Assembly: GCA_937859595.1 (NCBI GenBank)
Contig: CALMAH010000021.1
Span: 1 to 44,489 of the forward strand
DNA from: an uncultured Acidobacteriota bacterium
GTDB lineage: Bacteria > Acidobacteriota > Blastocatellia > Pyrinomonadales > Pyrinomonadaceae
Length of the DNA stretch: 44,489 nt
Direction: 5' to 3'
Positions 9,129 to 17,298 of the stretch are shown here, one piece after another. The first letter of the stretch is position 1; every line of letters starts with the position of its first letter. Under the pieces are notes generated by a model. It did no database searches and was not told the origin of the DNA. It worked only from the letters and a program-made list of their open reading frames with translations. The translations under genes were made by a program, and so were the position numbers.

Positions 9129-10184
9129 TTACTCTTCAAACTGACGCCTGAGACTCTCTGAGAAAGGAGCTCTGGCAACGCCCTTTTCAGTAATTATTGC
9201 AGAAACAAGCTCGTTCGGCGTTACATCGAAGGCGTAGTTGCTCACATTAATGCCTTCCGGGGCAAGTCGCATTTCGCGTACATGGGTAATTTCGCGTGGG
9301 TCACGCTCTTCGATCGGAATATCGTCACCAGTCGGAGAGTTCATATCAACCGTTGAAAGCGGCGCTGCAACATAGAACGGTATCCCGTGCTGGCGGGCAA
9401 GAACAGCAACCATATATGTCCCTATCTTGTTTGCCACGTCGCCATTGGCTGCTATTCGGTCGCTGCCGACCACCACAGCCTGTACGCGGCCTTTTTTCAT
9501 CAAGTGGCCGCTCATATTGTCGGTGATGAGCGTTACAGGAATATCGTCCTGCAAGAGTTCCCAAGCGGTAAGCCTAGCCCCTTGAAGGTACGGTCTGGTC
9601 TCGTCGGCGATCACTGAGACATTCTTTCCCTGATCGACGGCGCCGCGAACAACTCCCAATGCAGTTCCCCATACGCCACCGGTCGCAAGTGCACCCGCAT
9701 TGCAATGAGTAAGGATCGTAGAATTGTCCTCCAGAAGTTCGCCTCCGAACTGAGCGATAAGTCGCTGTGATTCAATGTCCTCTTCGTGTATCGCCTTGGC
9801 GTCCGTCAACAGGGCCTCCTTGATCTCGGAAACCGTTTTTCCTTCGTCTTTTGCTGCTCGAAAGGTGCGCTTGATACGATCGATGGCCCAAAACAGGTTG
9901 ACTGCCGTGGGACGGGTAGCACCCAGGACCTCGCAAACGTAGTCGATCTCGTCCTCAAGGTCTGCAACGCTGGTACCTACGAAATTCTTCGCTCCAAGGG
10001 CGACTCCGTACGCAGCAGAAACGCCGATAGCCGGAGCGCCGCGGACGACCATATCCTTGATACCTGCTGCGACATCGTTGTATGTCTTGAGCGTCAACCA
10101 TTTCTCTTCAGCGGGAAGAAGCCGCTGATCGAGCATCAAAACGCCCTCTTCAGACCATTTAACCGGGATAATATTTAGTTTCAT
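9129..10184 (-). CDS. mtnA: S-methyl-5-thioribose-1-phosphate isomerase
   Basis: A 351-residue cytoplasmic enzyme of the methionine salvage pathway that converts methylthioribose-1-phosphate to methylthioribulose-1-phosphate. The eIF2B-like fold motifs are clear: RGAPAIGVSAAYG, the catalytic cysteine at about residue 161 in ILTHCNAGALATGG, and the catalytic aspartate at about 242 in VVVGSDRIAANGDVANKIGT. The C-terminus carries the NYAFDVTP motif. Length is normal. No other salvage genes are adjacent. It is convergent with priA with a 39-base gap, and divergent from the DoxX-like gene. Confidence 0.97.
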   Translation of the reverse strand: MKLNIIPVKWSEEGVLMLDQRLLPAEEKWLTLKTYNDVAAGIKDMVVRGAPAIGVSAAYGVALGAKNFVGTSVADLEDEIDYVCEVLGATRPTAVNLFWAIDRIKRTFRAAKDEGKTVSEIKEALLTDAKAIHEEDIESQRLIAQFGGELLEDNSTILTHCNAGALATGGVWGTALGVVRGAVDQGKNVSVIADETRPYLQGARLTAWELLQDDIPVTLITDNMSGHLMKKGRVQAVVVGSDRIAANGDVANKIGTYMVAVLARQHGIPFYVAAPLSTVDMNSPTGDDIPIEERDPREITHVREMRLAPEGINVSNYAFDVTPNELVSAIITEKGVARAPFSESLRRQFEE

Positions 10185-10313
10185 ATGCCAAACGTTTTCT
10201 CTTCTGGGACACGGGAATGTGAATCACCAAAAGATGAACTCTAAACGAAATTTCCGCCACGCTCAAGAAAGCTGAAACTTTTTGCATCCGCTTATGCGTT
10301 ATTACCGGCAGCT

Positions 10314-10319
10314 TATAAT
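10314..10319 (+). promoter_or_regulatory. -10 element for the DoxX-like gene
   Basis: A perfect TATAAT ends 17 bases before the ATG at 10337, which would give a very short leader of about 10 bases. A weak -35 candidate (TTATGC, 10292-10297) sits 16 bases upstream. The region lies between divergent mtnA and the DoxX-like gene, so a promoter is expected here. Confidence 0.4.
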
Positions 10320-10336
10320 GTGCCGATCGAACATTT

Positions 10337-11050
10337 ATGAGAATAGAGAACATCCTCGACGGGCTCCACGGTTCAGTTATTAATAGGTGGTGGACACAGC
10401 TGTTTACTGCATTCGTGCGAGTGCTGCTGGCGGTCTCGTTCATTCCGCCGAGCATCCCGAAGATACTTCACCAGCCCTTTACTCTTATCCCGGAGACACA
10501 TCCGGTAGGCGCCTACTTCGCCGCTCTTTACAACACCGGTTATTATTACGACTTTCTAGGCTGGACCCAGCTCGCAGCATCGATACTGCTGTTGATACCA
10601 AGAACTGCTCATTTGGGAGCACTCCTATTTTTTCCGATCGTCGTCAATATCGCAGTCCTTACAAATTCGGTCGGCTTTCAGGGCACGTGGCTGATAACCC
10701 TTCTTATGGCTCTTGCGGCTCTATACCTTGTCTGTTGGGAATACGACCGGCTGAAGCCGGTAGTTTTTTGGACCAGGAACGAACGCTCGATCCCATTTCG
10801 GTTTCAACATTTTGCTATCCCCTTGTTCTTCGCCGCGGGCGGTTTTTTGCTCAACATTGTGTTCAGAACGGTGATGTTTGGTCGACTTGATGATTCTCTT
10901 TGGGCCGGTGCAGTGCTTGCGGGGCTGGGTCTGGTGTTTGGCGTGCTTGTGGCAGCTCACTTCAGATTTATGCCCGCCGGGAGGCTGAGGGATCCGGAAC
11001 TTGATGCTTCACACGGTAATTACGACGTCGTCTCAAGGGTGTCCGATTGA
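10337..11050 (+). CDS. DoxX-like integral membrane protein
   Basis: A 237-residue protein with about six hydrophobic segments. The first half (FVRVLLAVSFIPPSIPKI, YNTGYYYDFLGWTQLAASIL, LLIPRTAHLGALLFFPIVV) follows the DoxX/DoxD four-helix layout. Members are linked to quinone-dependent thiosulfate oxidation or to oxidative-stress membrane complexes, but the exact role here is unknown. The reading frame ends 54 bases before the glucan phosphorylase start; co-transcription is possible but unproven. Confidence 0.7.
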   Translation: MRIENILDGLHGSVINRWWTQLFTAFVRVLLAVSFIPPSIPKILHQPFTLIPETHPVGAYFAALYNTGYYYDFLGWTQLAASILLLIPRTAHLGALLFFPIVVNIAVLTNSVGFQGTWLITLLMALAALYLVCWEYDRLKPVVFWTRNERSIPFRFQHFAIPLFFAAGGFLLNIVFRTVMFGRLDDSLWAGAVLAGLGLVFGVLVAAHFRFMPAGRLRDPELDASHGNYDVVSRVSD

Positions 11051-11104
11051 ATCTCTCGTCAGGTTGCTCTATAGTTATCGGATACTTTGCCTTGACACTG
11101 GGCA

Positions 11105-13297
11105 ATGTTTTCCCGGCAAGACATGGAGTCACCCGAATTTTCCTCTACCAATTCGTTGCACCCCCACGGCCTCGCTGCCGATGTGGACGAACGTCCGTCG
11201 TTTGTACTCAGACGACAACTTCCGCCGCCCGTTGCCAGGCTTTGGGACATCGCGAGAAATTTCTATTGGTCCTGGCATCCGGAGGGCTCACTGCTTTTTC
11301 GTGAAGCTGAGCCGTCACTCTGGCTCGAGGTTGAGCAGCACCCGATCGCCTTACTTGATCGCGTTTCAGAACACAGGCTTTGGCAGCTTGCATCTAACGA
11401 AGACTATGTCCGACGGGTCTTTGAATTTGCTGCGAAACAGGATGCATACCTGGCGGACGCCACCGGGCCCGAAGAGGCAAGATACGCATATTTTTGTGCG
11501 GAATACGGCGTTCACAATTCCCTTCCGAATTATTCGGGAGGGTTAGGGATACTTGCTGGAGACCACTTGAAATCAGCCAGTGATCTTGGACTCCCTTTGA
11601 TCGCCGTCGGGCTTCTTTATCGTTACGGATATTTCCGTCAGGATATCGCCCATGACGGCTGGCAGGAAGAACATTACAAAGACGTATTCCAAACGGACCT
11701 TGCGCTGACACCCGTTACTAGGTCTGACGGTAGTCGCACGGAGGTGATGATACACATTCGCGGGCGTGAGGTTAGGGTCATTGCATGGCGGGCTCAGGTG
11801 GGAAGGATCCCCCTGTATCTGCTGGACACAAATCTTGCAGAAAATTCCGAGGTTGACCGCTTGATCACTGGTCATTTATATGGAGGTGACACCGAGACCA
11901 GGATCGTTCAGGAAAAGGTTTTGGGCATCGGGGGGGTAAGAATGCTGCGGCGGCTGGGCATTTCACCTGAGGTGTTTCACCTAAATGAAGGACATTCGGC
12001 ATTCCTGACACTCGAACTTGCCACTGAGTACATAGCCGAACATCCGGACGTTTCCTTTGATGATGCTCAAAAGGCCGTGACCAAAAAATGCGTGTTCACA
12101 ACACATACGCCCGTCGCAGCCGGAAACGACGTTTTTCCTCTTCGGACCCTTTCCGAGTGTTTCAGCCCGGAATACATCTCGGCCCTGAAGCTTAGCAAAC
12201 CCGAATTCTTGGCGTTGGGTACGGTAAGTGAAAAAAATGAGAAAGAATCCTTCGGTATGACGCCGTTCGCACTTCGAATGTGTCGTTCGGCAAATGGCGT
12301 CAGCAAGAAGCATGGTGAGGTGTCGCGCGAACTTTGGAAGTCGATTTTCCCCGCGGGCGAAGTCCCGATTACACACGTAACTAATGGCGTTCACCATCCG
12401 ACGTGGATCTCCTCCGTCTTGCAGAGATTGTACGCGGAAAAGATCGGCACGGACTGGGCCTCCGTGGCAAGAAACGAGGCAGAGTGGGAAAAAGCCGTCG
12501 ACCTCCTTTCAGATGATGATATTTGGACCGCCCACCAGACCCTGAAAAATTTACTGATCGCGTATGTACGGATGAGAACCCGACGTAAGGAAACAGGGCC
12601 GCTCGATACGATAAACGAGCGAACCGAAACCTCAGGGCTTTTTTCGCCGGACGTTTTGACTGTCGGCTTTGCCCGGCGGATTGCGCAATATAAACGCTGG
12701 AATCTTTTGCTGAGCGATCTGGACCGGTTGCTTAGAATGGTTGATGATCGCGAACGCCCGGTCCAATTCGTTTTTGCCGGCAAGGCACATCCTCAGGATA
12801 GGACCGCGAAACAGATACTTCAGGAGATAATGCGCATAAACCACGATTCGACATGGCAGAAACGTGCAGTCTTCATCGAGGATTACGATCAAGAGGCTGC
12901 ACGCTATCTTGTGCAGGGCGTTGACGTTTGGCTGAACGTCCCCCGACGCCCACATGAGGCCAGCGGAACGAGCGGCATGAAGGCCGCGATGAACGGTGTT
13001 CTCAATTTTTCGATATTGGACGGCTGGTGGATCGAAGGATTAAACGGCCTGAATGGGTTCTCGATCGGCGGGCTTGATAAATTCGAAAATGACGACGCGA
13101 TAGACTCCGCCGACGCCGAGGCATTATACACAGTTTTGGAAAGCGAAGTGATACCGCAGTTTTACGAAAGGGATAAGAGCGGTATGCCGACCGAATGGGT
13201 ACAGCGGATGAGGAATTCTATCGCGACCCTTACACCGCGATTCTCGAGTGACCGAATGGTTTCGGACTATGTGACGAATATCTACTCTTCGTCTTAG
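11105..13297 (+). CDS. glgP: alpha-glucan phosphorylase (GT35, DUF3417-containing)
   Basis: A 730-residue enzyme that phosphorolyses alpha-1,4-glucans such as glycogen or maltodextrin to glucose-1-phosphate. The N-terminal 110 residues match the DUF3417 lead of the short bacterial/archaeal phosphorylases (LWDIARNFYWSWHPEGSLLF). The core follows with YFCAEYGVHNSLPNYSGGLG and FTTHTPVAAGNDVF. The pyridoxal-phosphate lysine is in ASGTSGMKAAMNGVLN. It is shorter than the 800-residue E. coli-type MalP/GlgP, as usual for this subfamily. The start could also be the ATG at 11123. It may feed precursors to the polysaccharide pathway, but nothing local shows that. Confidence 0.93.
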   Translation: MFSRQDMESPEFSSTNSLHPHGLAADVDERPSFVLRRQLPPPVARLWDIARNFYWSWHPEGSLLFREAEPSLWLEVEQHPIALLDRVSEHRLWQLASNEDYVRRVFEFAAKQDAYLADATGPEEARYAYFCAEYGVHNSLPNYSGGLGILAGDHLKSASDLGLPLIAVGLLYRYGYFRQDIAHDGWQEEHYKDVFQTDLALTPVTRSDGSRTEVMIHIRGREVRVIAWRAQVGRIPLYLLDTNLAENSEVDRLITGHLYGGDTETRIVQEKVLGIGGVRMLRRLGISPEVFHLNEGHSAFLTLELATEYIAEHPDVSFDDAQKAVTKKCVFTTHTPVAAGNDVFPLRTLSECFSPEYISALKLSKPEFLALGTVSEKNEKESFGMTPFALRMCRSANGVSKKHGEVSRELWKSIFPAGEVPITHVTNGVHHPTWISSVLQRLYAEKIGTDWASVARNEAEWEKAVDLLSDDDIWTAHQTLKNLLIAYVRMRTRRKETGPLDTINERTETSGLFSPDVLTVGFARRIAQYKRWNLLLSDLDRLLRMVDDRERPVQFVFAGKAHPQDRTAKQILQEIMRINHDSTWQKRAVFIEDYDQEAARYLVQGVDVWLNVPRRPHEASGTSGMKAAMNGVLNFSILDGWWIEGLNGLNGFSIGGLDKFENDDAIDSADAEALYTVLESEVIPQFYERDKSGMPTEWVQRMRNSIATLTPRFSSDRMVSDYVTNIYSSS

Positions 13298-13346
13298 CCA
13301 TATTTTCCTTTTCGAAATATCGAGAAGGGGTGTTCGTAAGCACCAA

Positions 13347-14087
13347 ATGCTCGATCAACAATACACATCGCAAAGCAAAGAATTTCGGAAGGGTGTTATC
13401 CGTCCTGTCGAGTGCTTCAGGGAAGGCTGGGAGATGATCCGAGACCAGTACTGGATGACTTTCGGCATCGTTCTTGTCGGAATGCTCGTCGGAAGCGCGA
13501 TCCCCATCGTACTGATCGGCCCTATGATGTGCGGCATCTACCTTTGCCTGCTGGACAAGTACGAGGGGAAACAGATAAGTTTTGACCGCCTTTTCAAGGG
13601 AATCGATCATTTTCTTCCTAGCCTGTTTGTTTCGCTGATCATCGTGGTTCCGTTCTTGATCCTAGCGGTCGTTTTCTACATACCTCTCGTCGCGGTGGCC
13701 TTCGCGGGGCCGCGGATGAGTGAGTCAGAATTACTCTATTTCATCGCCGGAATTTTGGCGGTTGAGCTTGTGGTCGCGGTGATAATGGTAACGATACACT
13801 CGCTGGTCATCTTTTCCTTTCCGCTTATCGTCGATAGAAAGGTGACCGCGTGGGGATCGATCACGCTAAGTGCCAAGGCAGTATGGGCAAACAAAAGTGG
13901 TGTTGCAGGACTGTTTGGCCTTGGGTTCGTTGCGGCGATACTCGGTTACCTTGCGTTCTGTGTCGGGGTATATCTTGTAATTCCTGTGATCTTTGCATCC
14001 TTGGCGGTGGCATACCGAAAGGTCTTCCCTGCGATCGATGAAATTCCAAGTGCTCCGCCTCCGCCTGATGCCTACCATGGCCTTTAA
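13347..14087 (+). CDS. conserved multi-pass membrane protein
   Basis: A 246-residue protein with about five hydrophobic segments after a 30-residue cytoplasmic start (RPVECFREGWEMIRDQYWMTFGIVLVGM). The repeated arrangement of long helices with a central FPLIVDRKVTAWGSITLSAKAV stretch resembles the stress-related membrane domain seen in DUF975/GlpQ-membrane-like proteins; no function can be named. The ytxJ-like gene begins 6 bases after its stop, so it heads a small operon. Confidence 0.7.
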   Translation: MLDQQYTSQSKEFRKGVIRPVECFREGWEMIRDQYWMTFGIVLVGMLVGSAIPIVLIGPMMCGIYLCLLDKYEGKQISFDRLFKGIDHFLPSLFVSLIIVVPFLILAVVFYIPLVAVAFAGPRMSESELLYFIAGILAVELVVAVIMVTIHSLVIFSFPLIVDRKVTAWGSITLSAKAVWANKSGVAGLFGLGFVAAILGYLAFCVGVYLVIPVIFASLAVAYRKVFPAIDEIPSAPPPPDAYHGL

Positions 14088-14093
14088 GGAAAT

Positions 14094-14426
14094 ATGAGCA
14101 ATTTAAACAAGGTCAGGCCGATAAGGACATTTGACGACCTCGAAATATTATTTGAGCAGTCCCACGAGCACCCGGTCCTTCTCTTCAAGCACAGCAACAG
14201 CTGCGGCATAAGTTCTCACGTTCTGGAGATGATGCTTGGCATTAACGCCCCCCTGAATGTGGTAGTGGTTCAGGAGGCCCGCGCTATCTCGTATGCCGTC
14301 TTCTGCTTGAAAAAAAAAAGGCATCATTCGCCCCAGGCGTTTGTCATACGCGGGGGCCGCCCGGCCTATCATGCAACCCACTATTCGATCGACCCAGACG
14401 AGATCACCGAGGAGTTGGAACGATGA
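14094..14426 (+). CDS. ytxJ: YtxJ-like monothiol bacilliredoxin
   Basis: A 110-residue thioredoxin-fold protein of the DUF2847/YtxJ family, thought to remove bacillithiol from protein thiols. The single active cysteine is Cys37 in FKHSNSCGISSHV. The family motif RxxS...HxSPQ is present with exact family spacing (RAIS and HHSPQ), followed by FVIRGGRPAYHATHYSI. The segment between these two motifs is unusually basic (CLKKKR) and is encoded by a run of ten A's at 14310-14319, a slippage-prone site. The gene overlaps the next by 4 bases. Its presence implies bacillithiol use, which is known in some Acidobacteriota. Confidence 0.88.
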   Translation: MSNLNKVRPIRTFDDLEILFEQSHEHPVLLFKHSNSCGISSHVLEMMLGINAPLNVVVVQEARAISYAVFCLKKKRHHSPQAFVIRGGRPAYHATHYSIDPDEITEELER

Positions 14427-14710
14427 TAGAACCAACACAAATAATCGAAGAAAGCGAGTCCGAGCTGACAATAACATGGTCGGACGGTTCCGAAACACGA
14501 TTTAACGCCCCTCAGTTAAGGCGCCAATGCCCCTGTGCAGGATGCATTGACGAATGGACAGGCAAGAAGATACTAAACGACAGCGATGTCCCGGACGATC
14601 TTGTGATTAAACACACTTCGATCGTGGGGCGCTATGCTCTCAATTTTCATTTTTCGGACGGGCACGAGACCGGGATCTTCAGTTTCGAATATCTGAAAAC
14701 GATGTCTTGA
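14423..14710 (+). CDS. DUF971 (GBBH-like N-terminal domain) protein
   Basis: A 95-residue protein with the DUF971 pattern: an N-terminal strand pair (ELTITWSDGSETRFNAPQLR), a CPCAGCIDEWTG cysteine motif, and the ending GRYALNFHFSDGHETGIFSFEYL. The same domain sits at the front of gamma-butyrobetaine hydroxylase and at the end of the iron-sulfur carrier HCF101, so a metal or Fe-S related role is plausible. It is translationally coupled to ytxJ through an ATGA overlap. Confidence 0.9.
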   Translation: MIEPTQIIEESESELTITWSDGSETRFNAPQLRRQCPCAGCIDEWTGKKILNDSDVPDDLVIKHTSIVGRYALNFHFSDGHETGIFSFEYLKTMS

Positions 14711-14719
14711 TAATGACCG

Positions 14720-15028
14720 ATGCATCTTTCCGGCAAAATGTTTAGAATTGTTAATATGCATGAGCGCGACATCTTTGACGAACGGCAGGAAATAAAGAAA
14801 GCGAGCTATTCGTGTCCATTTTGTCGAGAGCGGAACGAATACGATGTACGCTGGATGAAGCGGATCAAACGAAAATCTCCTCCGCGCAAACTAAGTTCTG
14901 AAGACAAGATCCGCTTTGAAAAGTCGCGCGATTACATGGTCAGGATAGATGACCAGCTAATGTGCCGAAACATACGCTGCCGAAAGCGGTTTGAAATTCC
15001 ATCGTCCCAGACAGTCGTATTTATCTAG
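14720..15028 (+). CDS. small four-cysteine (zinc-ribbon-like) hypothetical protein
   Basis: A basic protein with a CPFC pair near residue 32 and a CRNIRC pair near residue 83, separated by a charged helix-like stretch (RWMKRIKRKSPPRKLSSEDK). The two pairs could bind one zinc ion. In-frame starts exist at 14720, 14738 and 14756; the last (MHERDIFDER) is the most protein-like, but no start has a clear ribosome site. The gene follows DUF971 by 9 bases and probably belongs to the same operon. Function unknown. Confidence 0.6.
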   Translation: MHLSGKMFRIVNMHERDIFDERQEIKKASYSCPFCRERNEYDVRWMKRIKRKSPPRKLSSEDKIRFEKSRDYMVRIDDQLMCRNIRCRKRFEIPSSQTVVFI

Positions 15029-15089
15029 GAATGCGGAATACTCCTGTGATATGCTTTGCTAACCCCCAGAATATATTTCGGAGGTAGCT

Positions 15090-15473
15090 ATGCAAGGCTC
15101 AGTGTCTGATTATCCCGAACCCAACGCCAGACCGGACGACGAGATCGCAGAACTCATCGAACTTGAGATATCCCATGCCCCGCAGGCACCTGGTGAGCTT
15201 GACCAGCGGCTCCGAGCACACCACTCCTCGTCGCCTGCCGATTCGGGCGGGGACATCGACGCTCAGTGGGAGGAGGTCAACACCTCGGGATCCGAAGCCG
15301 TATTTGGCCACAACCCAACCCCCGGCCAGTCAGATGTTGAGGCGAACGCACATGCCATGGGGATCGACTTCGAGGATAATGAGCCACTGGATTTTGTCCG
15401 AAAGATCGAGCGGCGCGACCGTGATCGATTCGAACTTGATGAGCGTTCAAAGGCTAACCGTACCATGCTCTGA
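15090..15473 (+). CDS. acidic hypothetical protein, 127 aa
   Basis: An ATG preceded by a strong GGAGGT ribosome site (15079-15084) opens a hydrophilic, very acidic protein (runs such as RPDDEIAELIELEI and GIDFEDNEPLDFV). It has no cysteine pair, membrane segment or known motif and is probably partly disordered. It is convergent with the TonB gene. I do not recognise it. Confidence 0.6.
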   Translation: MQGSVSDYPEPNARPDDEIAELIELEISHAPQAPGELDQRLRAHHSSSPADSGGDIDAQWEEVNTSGSEAVFGHNPTPGQSDVEANAHAMGIDFEDNEPLDFVRKIERRDRDRFELDERSKANRTML

Positions 15474-15521
15474 ACAACATTCGATCTACCCGTTTCCGTA
15501 AAACGGAGCCGAGCCAGAATG

Positions 15522-15551
15522 AAAAAAGCCCGCCGAAACCGTCCGACGAGC
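15522..15551 (-). terminator. Rho-independent terminator of the TonB-like gene
   Basis: Read on the minus strand, GCTCGTCG pairs with CGGCGGGC (8 pairs, two of them G-U) around an 8-base loop and is followed directly by six T's. It lies 24 bases after the stop of the TonB-like gene. Confidence 0.75.
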
Positions 15552-15574
15552 ATTCATAGATACCTTTGCGATGC

Positions 15575-16975
15575 CTAATATATAGTAAACGTATATTCTA
15601 CGTTACGTGTCACAGACATTCTCTGTCCATTGTCCATCCTTGGTTCAAACCTCATACTTCTCGCAGCTGCGATTGCATTCTCTGTCAAACCATGCGGAAG
15701 CCCTCGAACAGTTTGGATGCTGCCGATCTGGCCTGAAGCAAGAAATGTAACTCTTAAAATGACCTTGCCCTGTATCTGTTCACGGCGTGCCGCCTCGGTG
15801 TAACCCGGCCGGGGCTGGGACAAAATTCTGAGCGGTGAGGATGGCCCTGTCGGGCGTACCGGCGGAGGCCTATCTCCAGCACCGGATCCTGTTCCGGGCC
15901 CGTCGCCTGTACCCGTTCCGCTGCCGCTGCCGCTGCCCGTTCCGCTTCCCGTGCCAGTACCTCTGCCGGTGCCTTGGCCCGTGCCGGCGCCGGAACCCAT
16001 GCCGCCTCCGGTGCCCGGCCCGGCCGAAAGGTCGCCAAACCGCGCGTTCGGGTCTCCATAGCGGTCATATTTCTGCTCAAACTGCCGACGGCCCTCGGTT
16101 TGCGGCTGCGGAAGAGCCAACTCGGGTTTTTCCATGCGATGCGCACGTGGATCCGGTGGACGGATCGGGTTCGGTGATTGATTCGCAAGGTCGCCTTGTG
16201 AAACCGGCTTTTCCTCTTCACGGCCGCCACCGCCACCTCCGCCGCCATCCTTGTCTTGTTTCTGCTGCTTTTCTTCTTCAACCGTCATTGGAACCGGTTC
16301 TATCAGAAATGCAAGCGATTGTTCATCGCCGATCGACCCTACGCCAAGTTCCTTTGAGAACAGTGAGACGCCCCACCCGCCGATCGCAAGCGAGAGCACA
16401 AGCGTGGCCGCCCCAAACATTAGTACGTTTCGCTGTTTGCCGTTCCTTTCCTGAAGAACGGTTATGTAGTAGCCGTCGTCTTCTTTTGACAGCTCCTGGA
16501 CCGAAAATGTTCGACCGCCGGGAGCGTCTGCATCCATCGGTTCCGTTTGAAAATAGGCTCCCGCGGCTGGTATTGTAGCCGGTTCGAGAATTGACTCTAA
16601 AGGAATATTCTCACCGGATTCCACATCTGAAGTTATCAACTCTTCCTCGATCTCGTCTGTGGACCGTATGGGCTCCTCGAACTCAACAGGCGCATCATCT
16701 TCTGCCCCTGCTACTGTCTCATCGGTCAGAAACGCTGGCTCAGCGGATACGGGTTCCACGACGGGCTCTTCAGAAATGCCTAGGTCGAGCAGTTCCTCTT
16801 CCTCATTCGCAGCGATGAAGGCCGGTGCTTCGGGGGCCGGCAAATCCTCCGCCGGCTTTTCATTCAGAGGGTTGAGCTCATAGGCCTTCAGCTGGCCGCC
16901 GCAGTCGGGACAAAAGGTGAACCGCTCTGCAAAACCCTCTTCACACGAACTGCAATACTTCAATATCTTTCCCAT
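15575..16975 (-). CDS. TonB-family energy transducer with N-terminal zinc ribbon
   Basis: A 466-residue protein in five parts. It starts with a cytoplasmic zinc ribbon (C8-x2-C11 and C22-x2-C25), followed by an acidic, disordered stretch of about 150 residues. A single membrane helix lies at about 182-203. The periplasmic spacer contains a long Gly-Thr-Ser run (GTG/GSG repeats, about residues 315-370) instead of the usual proline-lysine spacer. The C-terminal TonB domain spans about residues 385-466 (RPGYTEAARREQIQGKVILR, and the closing RNVEYTFTIY). TonB proteins pass inner-membrane energy from ExbBD to outer-membrane receptors; no exbBD is nearby. The zinc ribbon suggests a cytoplasmic sensing or partner-binding role (inference). 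Confidence 0.88.
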   Translation of the reverse strand: MGKILKYCSSCEEGFAERFTFCPDCGGQLKAYELNPLNEKPAEDLPAPEAPAFIAANEEEELLDLGISEEPVVEPVSAEPAFLTDETVAGAEDDAPVEFEEPIRSTDEIEEELITSDVESGENIPLESILEPATIPAAGAYFQTEPMDADAPGGRTFSVQELSKEDDGYYITVLQERNGKQRNVLMFGAATLVLSLAIGGWGVSLFSKELGVGSIGDEQSLAFLIEPVPMTVEEEKQQKQDKDGGGGGGGGREEEKPVSQGDLANQSPNPIRPPDPRAHRMEKPELALPQPQTEGRRQFEQKYDRYGDPNARFGDLSAGPGTGGGMGSGAGTGQGTGRGTGTGSGTGSGSGSGTGTGDGPGTGSGAGDRPPPVRPTGPSSPLRILSQPRPGYTEAARREQIQGKVILRVTFLASGQIGSIQTVRGLPHGLTENAIAAARSMRFEPRMDNGQRMSVTRNVEYTFTIY

Positions 16976-17033
16976 CTTTCCGCCTCATTGATCAATTGCC
17001 CGGAATGAACGGACAAGCTACTCGTTGAACGAT

Positions 17034-17061
17034 ATTATAACGCGTTTTGTTCTGATTGTAA
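17034..17061 (-). promoter_or_regulatory. sigma70-type promoter for the TonB-like gene
   Basis: On the minus strand TTACAA, 16 bases, then a perfect TATAAT stand about 60 bases upstream of the TonB-like start. The -10 is perfect and the -35 is moderate. No equally good promoter was seen for the divergent peptidase gene. Confidence 0.5.
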
Positions 17062-17298
17062 GCCCATTACACAAAAGTTTGGCACAAGACTGCCCTGCCG
17101 GTTCGCTCAATCAGAATAGATGCGTTAACACAGACGAGCGATGCCTGCGTTAAAGTGAATTTTGTTGGATATTTTTTTGCCGTCCCCGTGTCGCCTACAA
17201 CACATAGATGGAATTTTGCAACTAAAAGAGATAACATCACCTTTTCCGTCGGATGGCGAACATCCTGAAGTTGCCATACAACGGACGACAGACCATAG
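17062..17298. other. intergenic region upstream of the M16-like gene
   Basis: No gene is visible. A TTTGGCACAAGACTGCC stretch at 17078-17094 resembles a sigma54 site but its two halves are one base too close. A T-rich run lies at 17170-17177. The promoter for the peptidase-like gene is probably here but could not be placed. Confidence 0.4.

Noticed and set aside
14280..14345. Suspected frameshift in ytxJ at the A-run
   Set aside because: The residues between the RxxS and HxSPQ motifs match the family's number exactly, so the frame is intact.
15490..15506. CCGTTT/AAACGG hairpin as terminator of the acidic hypothetical gene
   Set aside because: Short stem and no T-tract; the clear terminator nearby serves the minus-strand gene.
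17078..17094. sigma54-like TGGCAC...TGCC upstream of the M16-like gene
   Set aside because: The -24 and -12 elements are one base too close; sigma54 sites are strict in spacing.
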